A stretch of DNA of 64,000 nt from UBA4744 sp963718995 (lineage in GTDB: Bacteria > Actinomycetota > Acidimicrobiia > Spongiisociales > UBA4744): NCBI GenBank assembly GCA_963718995.1, contig CAVRAP010000002.1, forward strand, positions 56,531-120,530, written 5' to 3'. The position numbers and the translations under genes were made by a program. A model generated the notes under the pieces. That model did no database searches. It was not told where the DNA came from and saw only the letters and a program-made list of their open reading frames with translations. Of the stretch, positions 40,520 through 49,013 are shown piece after piece. The stretch's first letter is position 1. Each line of letters starts with the position of its first letter.

Positions 40520-41377
40520 ATGACTGAGTGGCGTGATTGGTCTTCCTGGCGGCAGGTTGGCGCGGCAGCTGTAGACGAAGTGGCCAGCGCGGCAACCGTG
40601 GGAACTGCGGCGGCTCGCGCGGTGGCCGAGTTGGCTCGCAATGTCGCCGATCATGCTCCGGAGGCGTACCCGGAGCCGATCAGCGACGCAGTTGAGCTCC
40701 TGATTGAGCGCCAGCCGGTCATGGCCCCGATCGCCAACCTTCGCAATGTCGTCTATCTCGCTCTCCCGGGAGGCGCGGAAGCGGTTGCCGCAGCCGCAAC
40801 CGCTTTGGCCGACCGGTTGGAGTCATCAACCCGCCTGATTGGCAAAACCGGCGCAGTGCTGATCGCCGAAGGCTCGACCGTCCTGATCCACTCGGCATCC
40901 AGTTCAGTGCGGGCCGTTCTCGAAGAAGCGCAACGAGCGATCTCCTTCAACGTGTGCTGCACGGAGGCGATGCCCATCGGAGAGGGTGTCGAGATGGCAG
41001 CCGACCTGACCGCCGGAGGGTTCGATGTCGAGCTGCTCGAAGATGATGTAGCCCTGGAGCTCTTGCCGGGCATGGATCTGGTGATGGCCGGCGCAGATGC
41101 CATCGGTCCGGGATTCGTCATCAACAAGACCGGGACCGCAGCTTTGGCTCGCCGGGCCCGAGCGATCGGTGTTCCCTTCTACCTCGTTGCGGCGGCTGAG
41201 AAAGTGCTGCCGGCCAAATTGTTCGAACGAGCGGTTGGCCGGCTTCGCCCCGCCAGCCTCGCCGAAGTCATCTCTCTGGATTGGTTCACCGCGGTTGTAT
41301 CGGACGTTGGGATTCTGGAGCCTGATGCGGCGGTTGAGCTGGCCGCGGGTCGGCCCGTCGCGGATCAGCTGCTGTAG
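40520..41377 (+). CDS. eIF2B alpha/beta/delta-like protein
   Basis: Protein of 285 residues resembling archaeal/eukaryotic eIF2B-related proteins and the ribose-1,5-bisphosphate and methylthioribose-1-phosphate isomerases. The Rossmann-like half shows VLIHSASSSVRAVL, MPIGEGVEMAA and the typical MAGADAIGPGFVINKTGTAALARRAR, then VPFYLVAAAEK. In bacteria such proteins are usually sugar-phosphate isomerases; the catalytic Cys/Asp pair of those enzymes is not obvious here (a CC pair lies in NVCCTEA). ATG 40520 follows GGAGAGG at 5 nt. The 3' end overlaps the convergent fusion gene by 13 bp. Confidence 0.8.
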   Translation: MTEWRDWSSWRQVGAAAVDEVASAATVGTAAARAVAELARNVADHAPEAYPEPISDAVELLIERQPVMAPIANLRNVVYLALPGGAEAVAAAATALADRLESSTRLIGKTGAVLIAEGSTVLIHSASSSVRAVLEEAQRAISFNVCCTEAMPIGEGVEMAADLTAGGFDVELLEDDVALELLPGMDLVMAGADAIGPGFVINKTGTAALARRARAIGVPFYLVAAAEKVLPAKLFERAVGRLRPASLAEVISLDWFTAVVSDVGILEPDAAVELAAGRPVADQLL

Positions 41378-44127
41378 AGCTGATCGATCTCGGCAGAGAA
41401 CCGTCGAACGGCTGCAGCGCGTCGCAGTTTGATCGTTGGAGTCATCGTTTCGGGAGGGAACCCTTCCGGCACGACGGTCCACTTGCGGATCCGCTCGGCG
41501 CGGGAGAAGCGGTGGTTTACGTCATCGACGATGCCTTGGAGGTGTTTGTTGAGGGCGGTGGCGGCCTGGCTTCCGTTCGGGTCGGTGAAATCGTGATGGC
41601 GCAACCAGGCTGATCGCTCGTCTTGTCCCAAAGCCAGGAGGGCTACCAGGTGGGGGCGACCTTCGCCGACGACCATGGCCTCTTCGATGATCCCGTGTGA
41701 TCTGAGCCGCTTTTCTATCTCTTGGGGGGCGATGTTCTTGCCGCCTGCCGTAACGATGATGTCTTTTTTCCGATCGATGATGCGCAATCGACCATCTGCG
41801 CCGGCTTCTCCGATGTCGCCGGTGTGCAGCCAGCCTTGCTCATCGAGCACCGCGGCGGTCTGGTCGGTTTCCTCGTGGTACCCGCCAAAGACGCTGGCTC
41901 CCCGGACCAGGATTTCCCCGTCGTCGGCGATGCGGAGTTCCAGGCCGTCGATCAGGCGGCCAACGGCTCCAGCCTGCAGGTCGTCGGGCGCTTGGACCGC
42001 CGACACCGCCGTCGTTTCCGTCATTCCCCAGCCTTCGTGGAGCGGGAGGCCCAGGGCTTGCCAGAAGTACTGCACCTGCGAACCCAGTGCCGCCGCCCCC
42101 GAGACCGCATACCAGCATCGCTCCAAACCAATTTCGCGAAGTGCCCGGCGGCCGATGATGCTCCTGACCAGATAGCGGGCCAGGCGCTGATGGGGCCAGA
42201 TCATCCGGCCGGTATCGCGACGTCGCAAAGCGGCTATGGCGGTGTCGATCAGGAGGTGAATCATCCTCTCGCGGCGCGGGTCGTCCTGGATCGCCGCAAC
42301 TACCCGGGACCGCAACTTCTCCCATGTCCTGGGAACTCCGATAACAATGGTCGGCCGAGCTTCGCTGAGCGTTTCGGCCAAGTTCCGAATATCGGCGACG
42401 AAGTAGTACGTCGGCCGGACCGGATAGTCCGTGGCCAGGAGGACGGTGGTCACCATCCGCTCGAAGACATGGCTGAGGGGAAGATAGGAAACGAGCGTCT
42501 CCCGGGGGTTCATCCGCATCCGCTCCACGGTGCGCTGCACCGTCCAGACGGCGTTGTGGTGGGTGAGCCTGGTTCCCTTGGGCGGTCCGGTGGTTCCTGA
42601 TGTGTAGATGATGGAGTACACATCGTCCGGGCGGATGGCGGCGATCCGATCATCCAAAACGGAGCGATCTCTCGATATCCGCTTCGCTCCCAAAGCCGCC
42701 AACCTCTCGAGCCCGATCACCGAGCCTTCCTGGTCGTCTCCGAGGTGTCCGGCGACGAGGTAGGCAAGGCCCGGTAGTGTGCACCGCCTGGCCTTCTCGA
42801 ACTGGGCTTCGTCGCCTGCGAAGTAGAACCTGCTTCCCGAATGGGCAACGACGTATTCGACTTGTTCATCCGCGAACGTCTGGTACAACGGAACCGAGAT
42901 AGCCCCGGCATGTTGGATGGCATAGTCGAACGCGACCCAATCGCTGCTGTTGTTTCCGCTGATGGCAACCCGGTCGCCCGGAGCCACACCGAGCTCAATG
43001 AGTCCGGCGGCCAACTGCTCGACCCGGGTTCGAATCTGTCCCCACGTCATCCCGACCCACTCCCCGTCGTGACGATCAAACCAGCCGAGCTCACGCGACC
43101 ATTCACGGCTGCGTTGCTGAAAGCCTGCCACGATGGTTCCGGGCTGGGCATGGGTGGCGGCTGCCAGCGGAACCGAGTACCGGCCGGCGGCGGGCTCCTG
43201 CTCATGGCTGAGTGGGGCTATCGCACGGACGGCCCGGGGAGCGGAGGTGATCTCGACGGTGGTGACTTCACCAAGCGACTCTCCATCCGCCTGCAGGAAA
43301 CCTGGTGGGTCGGCGGTGATGGAGATCTGGCGCACATCGTCCCACACCTGTAAGCCCTTCACCCGCCCGAGATCTCTGCCCAGTGCGGCGTGAAGAAGGA
43401 TCGAGGGGACGCGACGGAGCTTGATTCGTTCGATGATCAGGGCGGCGAGGTGTTCGGGATGTCGACGGGTCACGGCCAGGGGCAATCGTCCGAAGTAGGT
43501 GTACGGAGAATGGATCTGGACCAGGACTGATACGGCATCGGCCGTTTGCGAACCGCTGGCCACTCGCAGGTTGGGACTTCGCCCGATGAAGTTCTTGAGC
43601 ACTACCGAAGCCGACGTCCGTGCGTAGTGGATGCCCCCAAAGCGGTACTTTCGGTGTGGTTCGAGATCTGCAATCCGGACGGCTTCGGCGTCGAGACCGA
43701 CCCCGGTCGCGAACGTTGCGTATCGGATAGTCGTCGTCGTACCGGTCACGGCTTCGACTCTGGCCAGCGGGATATCAATCACATGTTTGGATTTGGCGAG
43801 GAACCTGGCAGCGGCGGTGGGTTTCGCAGGCAGTCCCAGTATCCGAGCCAGGACGTTGGTTGTGCCGGCGGGGATGATTCCCAAGGCGGTGGAGCTGCCG
43901 GCGATTCCGTTGACGACGTGGTGGACAACGCCGTCACCGCCCATGGCAACCACCACATCGACGCCTTCGTGGGCGGCCTGCATGGCGAGGCCTTCGACTT
44001 CGCCCGCATTGGTCGGCCAGGCTGCCTCCACCTCGAACGACTTGCGGAGAATGGTGACCACCGTTCGGTGGAGTCCGCCGGTAAATGCTGAAGCCGCCGG
44101 GTTGGCAATCAGAAGCAGGGTCTTCAC
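41365..44127 (-). CDS. fusion: diacylglycerol/sphingosine-kinase-like domain plus long-chain acyl-CoA synthetase
   Basis: Protein of 920 residues joining two enzymes. Residues 1-300 are a lipid kinase of the DgkB/YegS group (GGDGVVHHVVNG from about 63; IPAGTTNVLAR near 85). Residues 330-920 are a FadD15/Acsbg-like acyl-CoA synthetase: YTSGTTGPPKG near 508, then LPLSHVFERM, GWGMTETTAV, TGDIGE and the catalytic-loop KDIIVTAGGKNIAP. Activated fatty acid and phosphatidic/lysophosphatidic acid production could be coupled at the membrane. I choose GTG 44127, since TAACCT lies 6 nt upstream; TTG 44133 would add two residues. No frameshift joins the parts: the linker reads through in one frame. Confidence 0.92.
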   Translation of the reverse strand: MKTLLLIANPAASAFTGGLHRTVVTILRKSFEVEAAWPTNAGEVEGLAMQAAHEGVDVVVAMGGDGVVHHVVNGIAGSSTALGIIPAGTTNVLARILGLPAKPTAAARFLAKSKHVIDIPLARVEAVTGTTTTIRYATFATGVGLDAEAVRIADLEPHRKYRFGGIHYARTSASVVLKNFIGRSPNLRVASGSQTADAVSVLVQIHSPYTYFGRLPLAVTRRHPEHLAALIIERIKLRRVPSILLHAALGRDLGRVKGLQVWDDVRQISITADPPGFLQADGESLGEVTTVEITSAPRAVRAIAPLSHEQEPAAGRYSVPLAAATHAQPGTIVAGFQQRSREWSRELGWFDRHDGEWVGMTWGQIRTRVEQLAAGLIELGVAPGDRVAISGNNSSDWVAFDYAIQHAGAISVPLYQTFADEQVEYVVAHSGSRFYFAGDEAQFEKARRCTLPGLAYLVAGHLGDDQEGSVIGLERLAALGAKRISRDRSVLDDRIAAIRPDDVYSIIYTSGTTGPPKGTRLTHHNAVWTVQRTVERMRMNPRETLVSYLPLSHVFERMVTTVLLATDYPVRPTYYFVADIRNLAETLSEARPTIVIGVPRTWEKLRSRVVAAIQDDPRRERMIHLLIDTAIAALRRRDTGRMIWPHQRLARYLVRSIIGRRALREIGLERCWYAVSGAAALGSQVQYFWQALGLPLHEGWGMTETTAVSAVQAPDDLQAGAVGRLIDGLELRIADDGEILVRGASVFGGYHEETDQTAAVLDEQGWLHTGDIGEAGADGRLRIIDRKKDIIVTAGGKNIAPQEIEKRLRSHGIIEEAMVVGEGRPHLVALLALGQDERSAWLRHHDFTDPNGSQAATALNKHLQGIVDDVNHRFSRAERIRKWTVVPEGFPPETMTPTIKLRRAAAVRRFSAEIDQLYSS

Positions 44128-44133
44128 ACCCAA

Positions 44134-44139
44134 AGGTTA
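44134..44139 (-). promoter_or_regulatory. -10 element, leaderless start of the lipid-kinase/FadD fusion gene
   Basis: TAACCT on the minus strand, 6 nt (TTGGGT), then GTG 44127. Confidence 0.4.
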
Positions 44140-44235
44140 GGAGAAGACCAGTCGATACAGGGTTCATGCCGGCGATCTCGATGGTCGGAGTTGCCGGCCT
44201 CAAGGAGGTCTACCCGACTTGCCGATAGACATATC

Positions 44236-45225
44236 GTGACCGATGCCCAGGGGCCGCTTCTTCATGCCCGCACCTATGAAGGTGGGGGTTCTGGTGCCGT
44301 GCTCGGTGCGGCTGCCGGTGACGTACTCGCCGCCGGCCAGGACCGCGTGTACGGCTTCCTCACTCAGCTGAATGTTCTCACCGCTTACCACTTGCTCCGC
44401 TGGGGGACGATCGACCCGAGCCGGTTGGCCGACGAGTTTGCCAACCTGGCATTCCCTGAGCGAGGTCTTGACGTTTATCGGGCTGTACCGCCCTGGTTCC
44501 AGGCCTGGTTGGACGAGTACCGGAGCGGTTCGCCGTCTCCGATGCCGTTCGGCAACGCCGGGGCTGCGGCCCGGATGGTTCCGATTGGAGTCTGGTTCCG
44601 CAGGGATCCGGCCGCTCTCGTCGACGAAGCGATTCGCGCGGCGATGATCACACACAGTCAGGAGGGTGCCGTCGTGGCAGCCTGCTCGATGGCAGGCGCG
44701 ATTGCCGGGGCAGCCTTTGGGCAATCCGGCCGTGACCTGGTGTTCGGCGCGGCTGAGGTAGCGAAACACGCAGAGGCGAGTATTGCCGGAGTCCCGGGGA
44801 CGTTTGCATCGCCGGCCGGAAGCCCGCCACTTTCGCTACTTCTGCGGCACGCTGTCCCGCTGGTCGGGTTGCCCTTTCGCGAGGTCTCGGATCAAGTTCA
44901 ATCGTGGACGCCCAACGCGCCGGCGGTGGCAGCCGTCGTGACCGCCATTGTTCTCGGGGCCCCCATCCAGGAACGCCCGTCGGTTGGCGTACGTGATGCG
45001 GTCGGGGTTGATTCCGAACCGAGAGAGGTTGCGGTGATGGCCGGGGCGATCGTGGGTGCGCGGGTTGGCCCGCACCGGTGGCCGTGGCAGATCGTCAACG
45101 ATCTGTGGTTCGCCGAACTCGGCCGCCGTTTGGCAAACGTCGACGGTCGATTCGAGGACCTGCCCGACCCCTATGCAGTCGAAGAAGTCCTTACCTTCGC
45201 CGGACGACCGGAATCGGATCAATAG
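44236..45225 (+). CDS. ADP-ribosylglycohydrolase-family protein, metal site altered
   Basis: Protein of about 329 residues with the all-helical ADP-ribosylglycohydrolase/DraG fold: GAVLGAAAGDVLAAG, FGNAGAAARMVPIG, THSQEGAVVAA and AGAIVGARVG. The DraG metal-binding site normally has a G-D-T-D-T motif near the end; here it reads GVDSEPREVAVMAGAIVGA, so one Asp is kept and the second is Glu with an insertion-like change. Activity may be lost or altered. The start is uncertain: GTG 44236 gives a reasonable N-terminus, TTG 44191 is the longest, and a good AAGGAGG at 44201-44207 matches neither well. Confidence 0.8.
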   Translation: MTDAQGPLLHARTYEGGGSGAVLGAAAGDVLAAGQDRVYGFLTQLNVLTAYHLLRWGTIDPSRLADEFANLAFPERGLDVYRAVPPWFQAWLDEYRSGSPSPMPFGNAGAAARMVPIGVWFRRDPAALVDEAIRAAMITHSQEGAVVAACSMAGAIAGAAFGQSGRDLVFGAAEVAKHAEASIAGVPGTFASPAGSPPLSLLLRHAVPLVGLPFREVSDQVQSWTPNAPAVAAVVTAIVLGAPIQERPSVGVRDAVGVDSEPREVAVMAGAIVGARVGPHRWPWQIVNDLWFAELGRRLANVDGRFEDLPDPYAVEEVLTFAGRPESDQ

Positions 45226-45248
45226 GCGATTCCCGGGTCATGTCCCGC

Positions 45249-46505
45249 TCACCTGAATGATTCCAAATCGTCAACCGCCCACTCGCGCGGGTCATCGCCG
45301 ACCTTCTGGAGGATGATCCGGCCGGCCAAGAAGAAGAGGAGCAGGCTTCCGATGGCTGCCACGCGGCCGAATCCCAGGACATCCGCGATCAGTGCCCATA
45401 CGAGTGGCCCGAACAATGTGGCAAAGCGACCGACGACGGCGTACAGCCCGTAGAACTCACCGAGATGGCGAGGCGGGGAGATCCGGGTCATGTACACCCG
45501 GTCCGTGGCCGCTGTGGCGCCCAGTCCAGCGCCTCCGATGGCTCCGATCATCCAGCCGAGCTGGGTCGCACCGGTCACGCCGACCACCACGGCGAGTGCG
45601 ATGCCAACCATCCAAAGGTAGAGCGCTCCGTTCAGGGTCTTGCGCGGCCCAAGGAGGTCGGTGAGTCTTCCCGCGACGAGGGCCCCGACCAGCGCCATCA
45701 CAATCCCCACGATCGTGAGGATGTCGGTCTCAACATCACTGAAGCCCATTTCGGTTCTGGCGAAGATCGCCACAAAGATGAAGACGGTATTCATGGCGTC
45801 TGTGTAGAAGAAGCGCGCTACGAGAAATCGGGTGACGCCTTCGTACCTTCGGGTCATGCGCCACGCTTCGATCATCCTTCGCAGCGTTTGGGATGCTGCG
45901 GGTGGAGCGCCTTCGAGGACTTTGCGGGGGCGCTCCTTGATGAAGAGGAAGGCCGGAAGAGCAAAGAGGAAGAACAAGGTGGCCTGGGTGCGGAACAGCA
46001 CCGCATAGCCATAGGGCTCGAGCAGCAGCAGGCCGGTTCCGACGGCAATGAACGAACCGACGTACCCAACGGCAACGCCGATGCCGGAGATGCGCCCTCT
46101 CGTCTCGATCGTGCTTACATCCGGGAGCATGGCGTCATAGGCGATGCTCCCTAGATTGAGACCGATCTGTCCGACCACGAATGCGGCCAATGAGGCAAGG
46201 ACGCCGAAGGAGGCGAGCGTGGCCGTGGCAGCAACGGTGACGAGGGTCGCGGCCACGAGGTAGGGGCGACGTCTGCCGAAGTGATCAGATCTGGCTCCCA
46301 TCCACGGCGCGATGACAATCACCACGATCATGGCCAGGTCAACGGCCAGGCTTATGTGCCAGTCGCGGCCGCCCTGATCTTCGACGACCCAAACACCGAA
46401 ATAGCGGCTGGTTACGCCCAGCACAAAAATGGTGTTCGCGAGGTCGTACAAGACCCATGAGCCAACACTCAGCCGGGTCGGGGTCCAGGAAGGGGATTCT
46501 GTCAC
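45249..46505 (-). CDS. MFS transporter, UMF1/Atg22-like
   Basis: Membrane transporter of 418 residues with 12 predicted helices. The N-terminal SWVLYDLANTIFVLGVTSRYFG corresponds to the UMF1 (YxxW-like) motif; other features are GARSDHFGRRRPYL (loop 2-3 motif of MFS), IAYDAMLPD and GALVAGRLTDLLGPRKT. The substrate is unknown (UMF1 proteins are often linked to nutrient or amino-acid efflux). The start is GTG 46505 with TACAGT 7 nt upstream, inside an inverted repeat that may be an operator. A related but much larger UMF1-type protein lies at 57128. Confidence 0.9.
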   Translation of the reverse strand: MTESPSWTPTRLSVGSWVLYDLANTIFVLGVTSRYFGVWVVEDQGGRDWHISLAVDLAMIVVIVIAPWMGARSDHFGRRRPYLVAATLVTVAATATLASFGVLASLAAFVVGQIGLNLGSIAYDAMLPDVSTIETRGRISGIGVAVGYVGSFIAVGTGLLLLEPYGYAVLFRTQATLFFLFALPAFLFIKERPRKVLEGAPPAASQTLRRMIEAWRMTRRYEGVTRFLVARFFYTDAMNTVFIFVAIFARTEMGFSDVETDILTIVGIVMALVGALVAGRLTDLLGPRKTLNGALYLWMVGIALAVVVGVTGATQLGWMIGAIGGAGLGATAATDRVYMTRISPPRHLGEFYGLYAVVGRFATLFGPLVWALIADVLGFGRVAAIGSLLLFFLAGRIILQKVGDDPREWAVDDLESFR

Positions 46506-46512
46506 GAGGGGG

Positions 46513-46526
46513 ACTGTAATAACAGT
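46513..46526 (-). promoter_or_regulatory. operator-like palindrome over the -10 of the MFS gene
   Basis: ACTGT-AATA-ACAGT is a perfect 5-4-5 inverted repeat. The minus-strand -10 TACAGT (46513-46518), 7 nt before GTG 46505, lies inside it, so a bound dimeric repressor would block transcription. Confidence 0.45.
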
Positions 46527-46600
46527 TGTCGGTTTGCTCGCCGGTGTCTCGCTTTCAGTGACCAGTCGGTCGGACTAACGCCGCCCTTCCCGTCACGCTG

Positions 46601-46628
46601 GTAACTGGTAACTGGAAACTGGCAACTC
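46601..46628. repeat. heptamer tandem repeat (GTAACTG/GAAACTG)
   Basis: GTAACTG-GTAACTG-GAAACTG-GCAACTC in contiguous 7-nt steps. GAAACTG is a rotation of the reverse complement of the TTTCCAG repeat at 40441, so the two arrays are related and lie in opposite orientation. It sits between two minus-strand genes. Confidence 0.8.
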
Positions 46629-46629
46629 T

Positions 46630-47709
46630 TCAGAACGTCACGGCAACGGAGATCAGCTCGTCGCGTCCCAACAGACCGGCGGTCGCCTGGATGGCCCGAT
46701 CGGCTTCGGCGAGCGGGAACTCGTGTGAAACCATCTGGTCCAGGCGAGGATCGACATCGAGTTGGCGGGTTGCCCAGTGATATCCGGCCGATCCGGCGCC
46801 AAATGCTCCCAAAATCTTGAGTTCCTTGATCGTGATGATGTCGGTGAAGAGTTGATTCACGGCGTTGGTGCCTTTGGTCGAAGCCAGAACGACCTTGCCC
46901 CCCGCTCGCACGAGATCGAGCGATGTGTGAAGCGCCTCGGGGTCGTTGCTCGTGACGTCGACAACAATGTCCGGACGAGCCCCCAAACTATTGGCAACGG
47001 AGCTGGCCAGATCCTCGGCTTCGGCATTGGCAACCATGTCGGCCCCGAGGCGCTGAGCGAGCGCCAGGCGATCGGTGTCGTGGTCGAGGCCTGTAACTCC
47101 CACCCATCCGGCCCCGGCCGATTTGGCGGCCAGCAGTGACGACAACCCACGAGGCCCGGGGCCCAGGATCAACACGTTGTCGCCGGGTGCGAGATCCGGA
47201 AGCTCAACTGCCCAGGTGAATCCGGCTGCCAGAGGATGGGCAACCGTAGCGACGACCGCAGGGATGTCGTCGCTCACGGCATGGAGCCGGGCGCCAGGAT
47301 CGATATAGACCTGCTCGGCCAGCCCACCCCACAGGGCCGGGTATTCGGTCGATGGGAGCCTCCCGTACGCATTGACGGGACGCCGAAAGCCACAGCTGTG
47401 GAGCCGGTTCAGGCAGCGTCGACATGCCCCGCACCGGATCGATGATTCGAGGATGACTCTCGTCCCAATCGGGAACTCGATGCTGTCGTCGGCCATGTCG
47501 GCGATCCGCCCGACAATTTCATGGCCGGGGATCAACGGGTATTTGATCGTGCGACTCGTGCCCTGCCAGAGCTGGACGTCGATGCCGGTCAATCCCGTCG
47601 CTTCGACGGCCAGCCACCCGCCCGCTTTCAAGCCGACAAGCGGGAAACTTGTCGGGGTGATGCTGCGCGGTTCAACCAGCAACATGGCCTGGGCTCGCGA
47701 ACCGGTCAT
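46630..47709 (-). CDS. zinc-type medium-chain dehydrogenase lacking the first catalytic Zn ligand
   Basis: MDR alcohol-dehydrogenase-family protein of 359 residues. Structural zinc cysteines are present (Cys93, 96, 99 and 106 in RCGACRRCLNRLHSC), as are the GHE motif (His63-Glu64) and the nucleotide-binding LILGPGPRGL. The position normally holding the catalytic Cys (C-G-x-D) reads L-T-G-I-D: Thr41 replaces Cys, which should weaken catalytic zinc binding. The substrate is unknown. A strong GGAGGGG precedes the ATG. The coding sequence is otherwise typical, without frameshift, so the change is probably real. Confidence 0.88.
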   Translation of the reverse strand: MTGSRAQAMLLVEPRSITPTSFPLVGLKAGGWLAVEATGLTGIDVQLWQGTSRTIKYPLIPGHEIVGRIADMADDSIEFPIGTRVILESSIRCGACRRCLNRLHSCGFRRPVNAYGRLPSTEYPALWGGLAEQVYIDPGARLHAVSDDIPAVVATVAHPLAAGFTWAVELPDLAPGDNVLILGPGPRGLSSLLAAKSAGAGWVGVTGLDHDTDRLALAQRLGADMVANAEAEDLASSVANSLGARPDIVVDVTSNDPEALHTSLDLVRAGGKVVLASTKGTNAVNQLFTDIITIKELKILGAFGAGSAGYHWATRQLDVDPRLDQMVSHEFPLAEADRAIQATAGLLGRDELISVAVTF

Positions 47710-47754
47710 TCAATCCCCTCCTGCCGGGGATGTTAAACGCCCGGGAGGGTGCCT

Positions 47755-48951
47755 CTAACCAGTGGCCAGGAACCCGGCCAGGCGGGTCATCCCTTCGAGC
47801 AGGTCATCGTCACCGAGGGCATAGGAGAAACGGCCGTAACCCGGCGCTCCGAAGGCTTCGCCCGGCACGAAAGCCACGCGCGCTTCGGCGAGTACCAGGG
47901 CGGCCAGTTCCATCGTTGTGGTTGGGGTTCCTCCTGGTAGTGGTTGATCGAGCACGCCTGCGAACGAAGGGAACGTGTAGAAAGCACCCTGCGGTTCGAC
48001 CAATGCAACGCCGGGGATCGCATCAAACAACTCGGTCATGGTACGGCGTCGCCGATCGAAGGCCGCCCGCATGTTGTGAGCGGCTTCGAGGCTCCCGGAA
48101 ACGGCAGCCAGGGCTGCTGCCTGCGCGATATTGCACACATTGGACGTCGCGTGAGATTGCAGGTTGGCGGCGGCCTTGATGACATCGTCCGGTCCAATCA
48201 TCCACCCCACTCGCCAACCCGTCATTGCGTACGTTTTGGCGACGCCGTTCACCACAACACACCGGTCGGCAATCTCCGGCACGGCTGCCGGTATCGAAGT
48301 GAATTCGTTGTCGCCGTAGACGAGGTGCTCGTAGATCTCGTCGGTGATGATCCAGATGTCGTTGGCGACTGCCCATCGGCCGACAGCAGCAACTTCTTCC
48401 GGCGGATACACGGCTCCGGTCGGGTTGGAAGGCGACACGAAGAGGAGCGCCTTCGTCCGAGGGGTCTTCGCCGCATCCAGTTGCTCAATGGTTGCCCGGA
48501 ATCCGGTGGTCTCGTCGGTGGGGATGTAGACCGGCACGCCTCCGGCCAGCGCAATCGCCTCCGGGTACGTGACCCAGTACGGCGCAGGCAAGAGCACCTC
48601 ATCGCCCGGATCGAGGAGAGTGGCCATGGTGTTGTACACGGCGTGTTTGCCGCCGTTGGTGATGAGGACTTGCGACGGTGTCACCTCGTATCCTGAGTCG
48701 CGAGCCGTCTTGGCAGCCACCGCCTCCCGGAGCTCCGGGAGTCCGGCCCCGGGACTGTATTTGTGGTTGCGGGGGAGGTGGCAGGCGGCCTCGGCTGCTT
48801 CGACGATGTGGGGCGGGGTTGGGAAGTCTGGTTCGCCCGCTCCGAAACCGATGACGTCAATTCCTTCCGCCCGCATGGCCTTGGCCTTCGAGGTGATGGC
48901 AAGGGTCGCCGATTCTGCGATGGAGCCGATGCGCTTTGAGATCCTGGTCAT
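47755..48951 (-). CDS. pyridoxal-phosphate aminotransferase, aspartate aminotransferase-like
   Basis: Class I/II (fold type I) aminotransferase of 398 residues. The PLP lysine lies in NGVAKTYAMTGWRVGW, the preceding Asp/Tyr block is WIITDEIYEHLVY, substrate/PLP contacts are in NGGKHAVYNTM, and the C-terminal Arg block is RVAFVPGEAFG. The sequence is of the AspC Ib type (Thermus-like), which may also act on prephenate. ATG 48951 with GGAAGAAA upstream is preferred; the extension to 49032 overlaps the divergent serC. Glutamate-linked amino-acid synthesis beside serC is plausible. Confidence 0.92.
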   Translation of the reverse strand: MTRISKRIGSIAESATLAITSKAKAMRAEGIDVIGFGAGEPDFPTPPHIVEAAEAACHLPRNHKYSPGAGLPELREAVAAKTARDSGYEVTPSQVLITNGGKHAVYNTMATLLDPGDEVLLPAPYWVTYPEAIALAGGVPVYIPTDETTGFRATIEQLDAAKTPRTKALLFVSPSNPTGAVYPPEEVAAVGRWAVANDIWIITDEIYEHLVYGDNEFTSIPAAVPEIADRCVVVNGVAKTYAMTGWRVGWMIGPDDVIKAAANLQSHATSNVCNIAQAAALAAVSGSLEAAHNMRAAFDRRRRTMTELFDAIPGVALVEPQGAFYTFPSFAGVLDQPLPGGTPTTTMELAALVLAEARVAFVPGEAFGAPGYGRFSYALGDDDLLEGMTRLAGFLATG

Positions 48952-49013
48952 GTTTCTTCCCTGGGTCGAGCTTCTTGTTACCGTGACCGGCGACCGAACG
49001 ATAGCGAGCGAGG

